Below, piece after piece: positions 1 to 8,404 of a stretch of 64,000 nucleotides of DNA (the first letter of the stretch is position 1; every line of letters starts with the position of its first letter). Below the pieces are notes generated by a model. It was not told the DNA's origin. It did no database searches and saw nothing but the letters and a program-made list of their open reading frames with translations. Source of the stretch: Agarilytica rhodophyticola (GTDB lineage Bacteria > Pseudomonadota > Gammaproteobacteria > Pseudomonadales > Cellvibrionaceae); contig NZ_CP020038.1 in the NCBI RefSeq assembly GCF_002157225.2, positions 2,379,001 to 2,443,000 of the forward strand, written 5' to 3'. Position numbers and translations under genes: made by a program.

Positions 1-1
1 A

Positions 2-1042
2 ATGATTGCTCGTGCGGTGCGTCGTCTACATGCAGCAGGCCTCGCGCACTCAGATCTAAGTTACAAAAATGTTATTGTTTCTCCTGTGACAGGCCATGCG
101 ACTATTATTGATATTGATGGTTTAGTGGTGCCGGGGAAATATCCACCAGATGTCGTGGGAACACCGGACTTTATTGCACCAGAGGTTGTGGCCAGTGCAC
201 ATTTAGCCAAAGATGATCCAAAACGAGCGCTGCCTAATATTAATACCGATAGGCACGCGTTGTCTGTCCTAATATATAATTACTTATTGCTCAGACACCC
301 GTTAAGAGGTGATAAAGTACACGATCTTGACCCACAAAGAGATGAAACTTTACTGATGGGGGAGAAAGCTTTGTTTGTCGAACATCCATCTAATAAAGAA
401 AATGTCATCGATGTGGATAAAGCCAAGCCCAGTGAATTACCATGGAAAGATACACAAAAACTTCCCTATACGATTACCGGGCCTTACCTAAGCCAGTTAT
501 TTGAGCGCGCTTTTATCGAAGGTCTACACGAGCCGAAAAAGCGCCCTACGGCGGATGAATGGGAATCGGCGTTAATTAAAACGATCGACTTGGTACAACC
601 TTGCCAAAATCAACGTTGCCAGCAAAAATGGTTTGTCTTCGACAACAGCACATCACCCAAATGTCCATTTTGTAGCACACCTTACCAAGGTTTGTTGCCC
701 GTTATTAATTTATATTCTGAGCGTGGCGAAGGAAGTTTTAGCTCGGATAATCACCGTTTAATGGTGTATTCCAATCAGTCTCTATTCCCATGGCACACTA
801 ATCGTTTAATCCAGCCTAATGAACGGTTAAAGCCTGTGAATAAACATCGTCAAGGTTATTTCGTATTGCACCAAAATCAATGGTATCTTGTTAATGAACG
901 TATGCATGGCCTTATCGATGCGACAACTAAAGAGCCGTTGCCCATTGGCTCTCAAATTAAGTTGCATGATGGTTTACAATTATTGATTGGCCGCGAGCCG
1001 GGTGATCGCTTGTTTCATATTCAAATGGTGGAAGGATGTTAA
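2..1042 (+). CDS. Ser/Thr protein kinase, C-terminal part (TerY-P/YegI-like), truncated by window edge
   Basis: The frame is open to the window start, so the kinase N-lobe with the ATP-binding glycine loop lies outside. What remains begins just before the catalytic loop HSDLSYKNV (residues 16-24 of the visible part; Asp18 and Asn23 are the expected catalytic and metal residues). It continues with DIDG in place of DFG (37-40) and GTPDFIAPE (53-61). DxD instead of DFG and a non-RD loop are typical of the kinases found with VWA proteins and PP2C phosphatases in TerY-P/YegI-KL-type loci. After the kinase, four cysteines (CQNQRC near 200 and CPFC near 222) form a likely zinc ribbon, followed by an FHA-like beta-sandwich tail (about 280-345). 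The stop overlaps the start of the CreA-like gene by 7 nt, suggesting translational coupling. Upstream partners cannot be seen. Confidence 0.85.
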   Translation: MIARAVRRLHAAGLAHSDLSYKNVIVSPVTGHATIIDIDGLVVPGKYPPDVVGTPDFIAPEVVASAHLAKDDPKRALPNINTDRHALSVLIYNYLLLRHPLRGDKVHDLDPQRDETLLMGEKALFVEHPSNKENVIDVDKAKPSELPWKDTQKLPYTITGPYLSQLFERAFIEGLHEPKKRPTADEWESALIKTIDLVQPCQNQRCQQKWFVFDNSTSPKCPFCSTPYQGLLPVINLYSERGEGSFSSDNHRLMVYSNQSLFPWHTNRLIQPNERLKPVNKHRQGYFVLHQNQWYLVNERMHGLIDATTKEPLPIGSQIKLHDGLQLLIGREPGDRLFHIQMVEGC

Positions 1043-1554
1043 AAAATTTTTTTCGACGTGTCATTCAAGTGTTAGTTATTGTTGCGATTGTAGTAGCGCT
1101 GATATTTACTGCTATGTATTTTCTTACTGACCGTGAAAATCAAGTGGGTGATGTTTCTTTAGGTGTTCTCACATCGAGAGATATTAAAATAGAAAAAATG
1201 GTCGACCCTAAAATTCCTGGCGTTACCTGCTATATTGCCCATGTTAAAGGTAACTTCGATTTTGTCGATCCCAGCAATTCGTCTATATCCTGCCGTCAAA
1301 CGGGGCCTATTAATATCGAACATATGCAGAGTATTGATCTGAGTGACCATGGAGAGATTGTTTTTAAGAAGTCTAAATCAATCTTTCTTAAAGCAATGAA
1401 AATTCGTCGAATATTCGATAAAAATTCTAAGACCTTGTTATATCTTTCCTATTCCACCACAGAAATTGACGGCAACTACGAACATTCTTTATCGACCGTG
1501 CCGCTATACGGCAACCCGGTATGGGATGAAGTGGACAGCTTAATGGCGCTATAA
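1036..1554 (+). CDS. CreA family protein with N-terminal membrane anchor
   Basis: This 172-residue protein has a hydrophobic segment at about residues 8-30 and then a CreA-like domain. The matches to the CreA family are PGVTCYIAHVKG, a second conserved Cys in SSISCRQTGPI, GEIVFKKSK, and the C-terminal pattern with LxYLSYS followed by STVPL. CreA is a periplasmic protein of unknown biochemical role. E. coli CreA has a cleavable signal, whereas this one looks anchored or uncleaved. The gene starts inside the end of the kinase gene (ATG at 1036 against a kinase stop at 1042), so the two are almost certainly one transcription unit. That linkage is unusual and suggests, by inference only, a cell-surface job connected to the kinase. 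Confidence 0.8.
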   Translation: MLKNFFRRVIQVLVIVAIVVALIFTAMYFLTDRENQVGDVSLGVLTSRDIKIEKMVDPKIPGVTCYIAHVKGNFDFVDPSNSSISCRQTGPINIEHMQSIDLSDHGEIVFKKSKSIFLKAMKIRRIFDKNSKTLLYLSYSTTEIDGNYEHSLSTVPLYGNPVWDEVDSLMAL

Positions 1555-1587
1555 AAATAGCATTTGTGTGGGTTCTTTGAGTCTTAA

Positions 1588-1617
1588 GGGGTATCTCTAT
1601 GAATAAGAGCATACCCC
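1588..1617. terminator. Hairpin between convergent genes
   Basis: GGGGTAT and ATACCCC pair, with a nested CTCT/AGAG stem and a 7-nt loop. The hairpin sits between the CreA-like gene and the convergent secreted protein gene. Neither side has a strong T-tract, so it may act as a bidirectional or Rho-assisted end. Confidence 0.5.
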
Positions 1618-1690
1618 CCTGGAACTCTAATAATTAGCGCTTAACTTTAAACTCTATTTCAAAGTCCTGAAAAATACTTTCGCTTGATGG

Positions 1691-4438
1691 CTAATTTGTT
1701 GCGGATATTCGATAAATTTTTACATCAAAAGGTTCGTACCTAGCGGCAAAACCAGACGCAACAGTAGGTATTTCTGTGCCAGATAATACTCCTTCCTTTA
1801 CTTTCTGTCCCGGTAGCAAAATAGGTTCCAGCTGGAAAATAGCAGTATGTGCTTTATTAGTAATATTCACAGTAATAAGTGTATGTGTGCCGTCAACATG
1901 TCTTTTCAGCAAGCTTCTGATAGGAAGTTCTCCGTTTGCCGTGTGGTTTTGACTCATCAACTTAATAGAGTAATTTTTATTAGATGTCGGTGATAGAATT
2001 ATCTCCTTCAAGCTTTCTATTTCAGTATTCAGAACTTTTGAGGCTTGCCATAAATGCGTTAAACCTTGGTCTGGAGCAATGCCTGTTAATTCACTATTGA
2101 TTTGCGGACTGTGATATAAGAATGATAGTAGGCCTGTAGCACCATGTACAATACTGGTATACACCATGGCTCTTAATTCTTCTTCAGTCGGAGCATCAAA
2201 ATCAAAGTTACCACAGCTATCTTGGCTATCGAACGTTTGATAAACAAACCAATTTGGTTTAGCTTCTCGTGTTTCTATTCTGGCCTGACTAACAGTATTG
2301 GCAATCTCTTCTAAGCTAGTAAGAGGTACCGCTCCTCCCTCACACATATCCTGTCGAGTATTGCGCTTAGGGTAAGCATCATGTGCTGTAATTTCTCCTA
2401 ACTTTGCAAAAGCCTTCCAGCTGTTTTCTATGGCAGGGTCACTGTCTTGTGGTACAAATGGCACATTTACGTGAAAAAATACCTGTGAATTTATATCTGA
2501 GTATGCGTCGTAAATTGATGTTAAGTCATTAAGTGTTTGTTGCGGGCCAACACTATAATTTATTGGCTCGTCAGCGGTGTAAAAACCAAATACCCTATTT
2601 TTTGTGCTTTCTGGAAGATTGATCATTGGATTCTTAAAGCGGTATACGCTGAGCTGCTGATTATTACCAGTGTTATTTAATGTCCAAAATTCATGCTGTA
2701 CACCGCGATCAACAAAACGATAAACGCCTATGTTATCTGTACCATCCCCATTCCAGTCGCCGGCAATAGGCAAATCGCCGTGATTACCTAAGTCAATAGA
2801 TGTGAATGGCTCGGAGTAAATATCCTGGTATAACCAGAATCGACGAGTTGAAGGACGATAGGTGGCGATTCCATCTGCACCTTGCCCATCCCAATTACCA
2901 GCTACAATGATATCACCAGGGTTACCAAAGGTTGTTATCCTGAATGGCATAGAAGCATTGAGGTTTTGATAAAAGCGAATTTCTCTTGTACTTGGACGGT
3001 AAAGCGCAAAGCTTTCTCGTCCGTCCCCATCCCAATCACCAACTATTGGCAGATCCTCATCTAAGGCAGAAGCCACGTTGTTTACTGTAATCGTCTCATT
3101 GCCGAGAATATCATGATAGAACCAAAATTGCCGTTGATCGGGTTTGTAGATAGCTAGGCCGTCGTGGCCATTATTATTCCAGTCACCAAACAAATATCTA
3201 TCACTATTATCTCCTATAACATTGACAAAGTCTGGCTTTTTATCTCCATCTAGATCTAATGCCAAATTATTGCCTGAAGATGCACCAAAGCTATCACTAC
3301 CGTTATGGAATTTTCCGACTAATGGTGCGCTAGAAAACTCCTTAAAATAATGAATAACCTTAAAGTTTGGTAAATTGTCTAACGAATTTAATTGAGAATC
3401 TTTCAATGGATAATACGTTGGCCAAATCATAGCTAAGTTAAATCCTGCGTTATCTAGCTCCTCAAACCTATCTGGGTCGGCGTTGTAGATTCCTCTCGGA
3501 ATAAACGACCTATTAGTATCAAATTTTGTGAGCAAATTTCCCTCGCGGTCAAAATGAGGAACATTTTCTTGATAGAACTTTTGAATACCTAAAGATGCAT
3601 CATGAAATTCTCCATCTATCCATACAACATATGAAATTGCTTCTTTATTGAATAGGTCTTTTAGCCAGAACTCTTTGCTTCCTGCATTGGTAATGCGAAA
3701 CACACCAATACCATCTTTACCATCGCCATCCCAGTCTCCAACAATTGGAATATCGCCAGAATCACCAAAGTCGTGTGACACAAAGGGAGCGGTATTAAGC
3801 TCTTGATAAAAAGAGAATTGCCTAGTCTGCGGATTGTAAATGGCGATACTATCTTTACTATCACCATTCCAGTCGCCTACAAGTGGAATATCGTTGACAT
3901 TTCCGTAATCTCTTGAATAAAAAGGTTCTGACGAATCGATAGATTGATAAAAACTTATTGTTCGAGTTGTCGGTCGATAAGTTGCGAAGCCATCGATTCC
4001 GTCGCCATCCCAATCGCCAACTAACGGTATATCGCCAATATTTCCAGCTTCTCTTTGATGATAAATTATTTGACTGTTTAATTTTTCGTAAAAATAAAAA
4101 AAGCGCGTATGTGGCCGATATAAAGCGAAGCCTGCAATACCGTTTCCGTAGCTATCTTTTTTCCAAATTCCTGATAAAAACTGATCGCCATGATTACCCG
4201 CCGATACGGTAATGTTATCTATTTGACCATCTCGATTGCCGTCAAGTTTACCTAACCTTTCTAGTGGGTTCCATAGACCAATATGATCAGGCTCAATAAA
4301 TGAAGTGTTGGGCTCACCATTCCATTTTCCCGCAATAGGGATTAGGTTGTTTGATTGAATAGCAAGGGAGATATTTGAGATTATGAGGAGTAGAGAAGTT
4401 GTGATGGAGAACGTGACTTTTCTCAGGATTTTTTCCAT
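1691..4438 (-). CDS. Secreted glycoside-hydrolase-like protein with two blocks of VCBS/FG-GAP-like repeats
   Basis: A 915-residue exported protein with a signal peptide (residues 1 to about 26, ending ISLA). Repeats of about 45 residues follow the pattern GDWDGDGxDGxAxYRP then TRxFxFYQ; the acidic GDWDGDG loops look like calcium sites. There are two blocks, at about residues 30-255 and 373-570, each closed by a GIGVF/NIGVY unit. Between them (about 270-365) and after them (about 600-820) lies sequence resembling a TIM-barrel glycosidase: RGIYNADPDRF, then GFYTADEP near 620 with a candidate acidic catalytic residue, and SIVHGATGLLSF. The C-terminus is a beta-rich tail. The second repeat block therefore appears inserted inside the catalytic fold. 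Substrate is unknown; the enzymatic reading is an inference from motifs. Confidence 0.6.
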   Translation of the reverse strand: MEKILRKVTFSITTSLLLIISNISLAIQSNNLIPIAGKWNGEPNTSFIEPDHIGLWNPLERLGKLDGNRDGQIDNITVSAGNHGDQFLSGIWKKDSYGNGIAGFALYRPHTRFFYFYEKLNSQIIYHQREAGNIGDIPLVGDWDGDGIDGFATYRPTTRTISFYQSIDSSEPFYSRDYGNVNDIPLVGDWNGDSKDSIAIYNPQTRQFSFYQELNTAPFVSHDFGDSGDIPIVGDWDGDGKDGIGVFRITNAGSKEFWLKDLFNKEAISYVVWIDGEFHDASLGIQKFYQENVPHFDREGNLLTKFDTNRSFIPRGIYNADPDRFEELDNAGFNLAMIWPTYYPLKDSQLNSLDNLPNFKVIHYFKEFSSAPLVGKFHNGSDSFGASSGNNLALDLDGDKKPDFVNVIGDNSDRYLFGDWNNNGHDGLAIYKPDQRQFWFYHDILGNETITVNNVASALDEDLPIVGDWDGDGRESFALYRPSTREIRFYQNLNASMPFRITTFGNPGDIIVAGNWDGQGADGIATYRPSTRRFWLYQDIYSEPFTSIDLGNHGDLPIAGDWNGDGTDNIGVYRFVDRGVQHEFWTLNNTGNNQQLSVYRFKNPMINLPESTKNRVFGFYTADEPINYSVGPQQTLNDLTSIYDAYSDINSQVFFHVNVPFVPQDSDPAIENSWKAFAKLGEITAHDAYPKRNTRQDMCEGGAVPLTSLEEIANTVSQARIETREAKPNWFVYQTFDSQDSCGNFDFDAPTEEELRAMVYTSIVHGATGLLSFLYHSPQINSELTGIAPDQGLTHLWQASKVLNTEIESLKEIILSPTSNKNYSIKLMSQNHTANGELPIRSLLKRHVDGTHTLITVNITNKAHTAIFQLEPILLPGQKVKEGVLSGTEIPTVASGFAARYEPFDVKIYRISATN

Positions 4439-4556
4439 TTAATATTAAGTCCTTATGATAAGTGAATTTTTGAAAAACAACAATTTTAGCCTATTAATCT
4501 TTCTCCAACTAGTGTCTTTGGTGACGCTTTTTTAGAGCTATATAGCGTTTATTTTT

Positions 4557-6074
4557 TTAAATAGATGATAGATATCTGTTTAGCGTTTCTTGTTGATCCT
4601 TATCAAAGCTAAGACCAAGAAAAGTATGTCGCCATAAAATATCATAGTGGTTTCTCGCCCACTCATATTCTAATAAATAGCGAACTTCGGCTTCATATAG
4701 ATGGTGGCCAAAATTGTAGCCGAGATCCTCTATTTCCTGACTATTGCCGAGGATTTTTAATAAATTTGTGCCGTAGGTGTAGAACAGACGAGTGATAAGC
4801 TCTTTGGGTAGGGTACTGTAGCGTTGGTAAAATTGCGCTAATAGTTGCGCTAAAGGTTGTTGTTCAAAATCCCCTCCTGGTAGTGGGGTATTAATGAATT
4901 GGGCATCAGCCTGTGCCTGGGTAAAAGGTATCAGTATATCGAGCGCTTGCTGGGCTAGATGCCTGTGTTGGATCATGTTAGCACCGAATACATTCAATAA
5001 GGGGGCAAGGTTACCTGGGTTGTTTAAATCGAGATAACACTCAGGCCTGACATAAGATGAACGGCAGCTTGGGTCATCGAGCACGGCTTGTGATGTCCAT
5101 TGAGAGTGGATAATGTCATCCCTATTTAGGGGCAGGTTAAAGTGCTGGTTCCACAGGGATATAAATATCGCTAAGGCTTTTTCTTTCGCTTCAGAGCTGT
5201 CGTGTTCGGCGCTAACAGGCCCCACGCATATGTGTTGCGCGCTGATAGGATAGGCGTAAACAAAGGCTTGCTTAGCTTGCTGTAAAGCAACAGCACTATT
5301 CCATTTTGATTGATGTCGAATAAATATTAGTGCCGATACACGTTGATGATTAGTGGCGCTCCTTGTTTTTACAGCAAGTGTTTGTTTAAGTAAGTCGTCG
5401 GTATGACAGCCATTGCAGTTAATGAGAATACTACTAGAAATATTTAGACAATTGTTTTGTTTTTTCTTACTGATCACCAAGCGCCACTGTTTGTCTTGTC
5501 GCTGTGCTTCTAGTAGCTGATGATCTTGTAATATATCGCCGCCTAATGCTTGTAATTGCTGCATATATGCGATTTCAATTCGATTGAAGTTTATACTGAA
5601 TTCTTTTGTGGTTATTTTAATGAGCTCATTGACCGGGGCTTGATCTGCGTTTGAGTTCTGTTCCTCGGAGGCTATTGAGGGAATTTTTTTCCGTTGTAGC
5701 CAATTATAAAATTTCATCATTGAACGCCAATGAAGAGAAGGGGTTGCTTGTGCCCCCACTACGTAGGTGTGTATAGGGCGTACCAAATGGGGGGTACGTT
5801 TATACATATTAGCGAGTTCTTCAAAGTTTGAGATAAGACTTGCGAGATGAAAGTTTTTAAGATTATTGAGTCCATCACCATATATACCCGTGGGGTACGA
5901 TGATTCACCGATACAATTTGATACAAGCAGCGTCTTTAAATTTCGGCTAGCTGCTTCACAGGCTATACTAACGCCTTGTAGGCCCGAATTAACCACGACA
6001 ACATCATAATGTTCACTCTCCTTAGGAGAGTGGCTGGCCGCAGTTGTTATCGCCTCTGAGGCTCGCTCGGACAT
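4557..6074 (-). CDS. FAD-dependent glycerol-3-phosphate dehydrogenase-like protein (GlpD-like, degenerate)
   Basis: The 505 residues follow the GlpD layout: an N-terminal Rossmann strand (YDVVVV), a central substrate-binding region, and a GlpD C-terminal domain recognisable from LPGGDF, YGTNLLKIL and the helix beginning LGYNFGHHLYEAEVRYL with EWAR and WRHTFLGL. GlpD oxidises sn-glycerol 3-phosphate at the inner membrane. Here the dinucleotide motif reads NSGLQG (29-34), with Asn replacing the first glycine of GxGxxG, and the family's Ser-rich FAD segment with a following HGG is changed to a SSYPTGIYGDG version. It may be a divergent enzyme or one that has lost tight FAD binding. It stands alone: no glpK, glpF or glpR is adjacent. 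The start is the ATG at 6074. Confidence 0.7.
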   Translation of the reverse strand: MSERASEAITTAASHSPKESEHYDVVVVNSGLQGVSIACEAASRNLKTLLVSNCIGESSYPTGIYGDGLNNLKNFHLASLISNFEELANMYKRTPHLVRPIHTYVVGAQATPSLHWRSMMKFYNWLQRKKIPSIASEEQNSNADQAPVNELIKITTKEFSINFNRIEIAYMQQLQALGGDILQDHQLLEAQRQDKQWRLVISKKKQNNCLNISSSILINCNGCHTDDLLKQTLAVKTRSATNHQRVSALIFIRHQSKWNSAVALQQAKQAFVYAYPISAQHICVGPVSAEHDSSEAKEKALAIFISLWNQHFNLPLNRDDIIHSQWTSQAVLDDPSCRSSYVRPECYLDLNNPGNLAPLLNVFGANMIQHRHLAQQALDILIPFTQAQADAQFINTPLPGGDFEQQPLAQLLAQFYQRYSTLPKELITRLFYTYGTNLLKILGNSQEIEDLGYNFGHHLYEAEVRYLLEYEWARNHYDILWRHTFLGLSFDKDQQETLNRYLSSI

Positions 6075-6453
6075 ACGTATACTCTAACGATTAATAAATA
6101 CTATTAATTGGGCCTATCTCAACACCTTTTTTTTTATGCAGGGGTAAAAAGGTAAGAAAGAGATATGTTATTAATGATATATGGTTATTGCGAAAACATC
6201 TAACGCTTATTACGACCTATTTGCTCTATGAAATCATCATTTAAAGCTCATAAGGTTTTAGGAACCTTCCATGTATGAGGCACCCTTTATATTTTTGTGA
6301 ACCTTTACCCACTGTAAGGAGGTAGAGAAAATTATGGAAATGACTGCTTTGTTAATTGTGGTATATTTTTCGTATAATCGTTTCAGGGCCAGAAGTGTCC
6401 CTACAATTATGATGAATATTAATAATAAGATTAAAAGGGATTGTTAGAAATTT
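6075..6453. other. Divergent intergenic region upstream of the GlpD-like and PAS-GGDEF-EAL genes
   Basis: This 379-nt spacer must carry both divergent promoters. The only structured element I can point to is a small frame at 6334-6447 with a strong Shine-Dalgarno sequence, listed separately. Confidence 0.5.
6334..6447 (+). CDS. Candidate 37-residue small ORF or leader peptide
   Basis: An ATG at 6334 is preceded by TAAGGAGGT (6315-6322), a near-perfect ribosome binding site with a spacing of about 11 nt. The peptide begins MEMTALLIVVYFSY, is hydrophobic first and basic at the end, and stops 6 nt before the ATG of the PAS-GGDEF-EAL gene. The AAAAGGGA that would serve the downstream gene lies inside this frame, an arrangement that favours translational coupling. 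I know of no homologue. It could also be chance. Confidence 0.3.
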   Translation: MEMTALLIVVYFSYNRFRARSVPTIMMNINNKIKRDC

Positions 6454-8238
6454 ATGGAATTGCTCGTCGTTACAATGTTTGCGCTGTTACTTATTGTTAT
6501 CGGACTGACTTATCATCTTTTACGGCTGCGCAATAAGGTTAACGAGCTTGAAATTGAGCGTGGTCATATTAAGTCTCTGATCGACAGTGTCCCCGATATC
6601 GCTTGGATTAAAGATCGCGACTCGCGTTTGCTTATGGTAAATAAAGAGTTCACAAAACTGTTGGGCCTGCCTGTTAAGGAGCTTCTCGGTAAAAGTGACT
6701 GGGATATTGCCAAAGCGGAAATGGCAAAACGCTATACTGACGATGATAAAAAAGTTATGACTTCAGGCGAAGTATTGCATCGCGAGGAATTGATCGTTAC
6801 CCCAGATGGCAAGGAGTGCTGGTTCGAGATTATTAAAGTTCCCTTATTCGGTTTGAAAGGTGAGGTAGTGGGCACGGCGGGTGCCGGTAGAGATATTAAT
6901 CGGCGCAAAAGTGCCGAAAATAAAATGCAGTATTTGGCACATCATGATGCTCTCACTAATCTTCCTAACCGTCTGCAGTTAGAATTTAAACTTAACAAAT
7001 GCCTAACGCATCACAATGATGTTGATGACCGGCTGGTTGTGATATTTATTGATTTAGATAATTTTAAAATTATTAATGATACGGTTGGCCACAATGTAGG
7101 TGATTGTGTGTTGGTGGAATTAGCTGATCGATTGCGTCACGCTGTACGTGAAGAGGATGTTATTGCCCGAATTGGCGGTGATGAATTTGTGATAGTTTTG
7201 CCTCACACAAGTTTAGAACAATCCAAAGCCATGGTGGAGCGTGTTCGATCGACCTTGAGTCAGCCTATTCAAGTGGATGATTTATCTTTTGAGGCGACGA
7301 TGAGTTTAGGCGTTGCTAGTTATCCTGAGGATGGTAATGAGTGTTGGTCGCTCGTGCAAAAAGCAGATTTGGCTATGTATCACGCGAAGCAAATGGGAAA
7401 AAATCAAGCGGCAGTTTTTTCTCGGCACATTGCTGATCGTTCATTGAAAAAGATGACTATCGATGTACGTATTGAAGAAGCTCTTGAAAATCGTGAATTT
7501 GAGGTGTTGTATCAGCCTAAAGTAGATCTTGAGAGCGGCTCCGTGGTTGGTTTAGAAGCGCTGATTCGTTGGCGAGACAAGGTCGGTGGTAGCATTGTGT
7601 TACCTTCCGAGTTTATACCCCGTGCCGAGCGCTCAGGCTTTATTTTAAAGTTGGGTAATTGGGTAATTGACGAGGTTATCAAAACATTAGCTCACTGGCG
7701 CGACAAGGGTATGGCCGTACCTGTTTCGATTAATACTTCGGCCGCACAAGTTCATCACAAGCAAATGTGCGAACATATCACCCAAGCACTTAAAAAATAT
7801 CAACTCCCAGGTGAGTTATTAGAACTTGAGCTAACAGAAAGCGTGGTAATGGAGAATTCCGAAAATATTATTACCAACTTAAAGCTTATTAAAGAGCAAG
7901 GGGTGAGCGTCAGTATTGATAACTTTGGTACAGGGTATTCCAACCTCGCCTACCTTTCTCGTTTCCCATTAAGTAGCTTAAAGGTCGATCGTTTTTTTAT
8001 TAGTGGAATCGATCATTTTGATGAACATCAGAAGGTGGTTGGGGCTATTGTCGAAGTGGCAAAAAGTATGAACCTCAATATTGTCGCGGAGGGCGTTGAA
8101 AACCAGCATGAGCTGGTGATGTTAAAGCAATTGGGGATTCATCAAGCACAAGGTTTTGTATTTGACGAAGCGCTTAGTGTGGAAAAAATAAGCAGTAGGT
8201 ATCAGCAGGGCTGGAGTTATTTATCCGTTGTTAGCTAA
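6454..8238 (+). CDS. Membrane-anchored PAS-GGDEF-EAL c-di-GMP signalling protein
   Basis: The 594 residues show one N-terminal transmembrane helix (about 3-23), a PAS domain (about 38-150, starting SLIDSVPDIAWIKD), a GGDEF domain with intact GGDEF at 241-245 and a product-inhibition I-site REED at 232-235, and an EAL domain (about 345-590). GGDEF domains make c-di-GMP from two GTP; EAL domains cleave it. The EAL signature is present as GLEALIRW, ELTES and AEGVE, but the DDFGTGYS metal loop reads DNFGTGYS, so the second aspartate (residue 490) is Asn. The first domain looks active and feedback-controlled; the second may be weakened or act as a c-di-GMP sensor. The gene has no downstream operon partner. 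Confidence 0.93.
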   Translation: MELLVVTMFALLLIVIGLTYHLLRLRNKVNELEIERGHIKSLIDSVPDIAWIKDRDSRLLMVNKEFTKLLGLPVKELLGKSDWDIAKAEMAKRYTDDDKKVMTSGEVLHREELIVTPDGKECWFEIIKVPLFGLKGEVVGTAGAGRDINRRKSAENKMQYLAHHDALTNLPNRLQLEFKLNKCLTHHNDVDDRLVVIFIDLDNFKIINDTVGHNVGDCVLVELADRLRHAVREEDVIARIGGDEFVIVLPHTSLEQSKAMVERVRSTLSQPIQVDDLSFEATMSLGVASYPEDGNECWSLVQKADLAMYHAKQMGKNQAAVFSRHIADRSLKKMTIDVRIEEALENREFEVLYQPKVDLESGSVVGLEALIRWRDKVGGSIVLPSEFIPRAERSGFILKLGNWVIDEVIKTLAHWRDKGMAVPVSINTSAAQVHHKQMCEHITQALKKYQLPGELLELELTESVVMENSENIITNLKLIKEQGVSVSIDNFGTGYSNLAYLSRFPLSSLKVDRFFISGIDHFDEHQKVVGAIVEVAKSMNLNIVAEGVENQHELVMLKQLGIHQAQGFVFDEALSVEKISSRYQQGWSYLSVVS

Positions 8239-8404
8239 GGGCCAGCCAAAGCACTGCTTCCCTAGGTGTTTCTATTTGTTTAAAGCGCTTAGCGCGCTAA
8301 CAATTAACCGCCGCGCGCGTTTCCTTAGTTATTTCTCATTTTGTCTCGCCCTTTCAAGGTATGCTGTGGCCTAATTCTACCTATTCTGATACGGAAAGAT
8401 TCTC

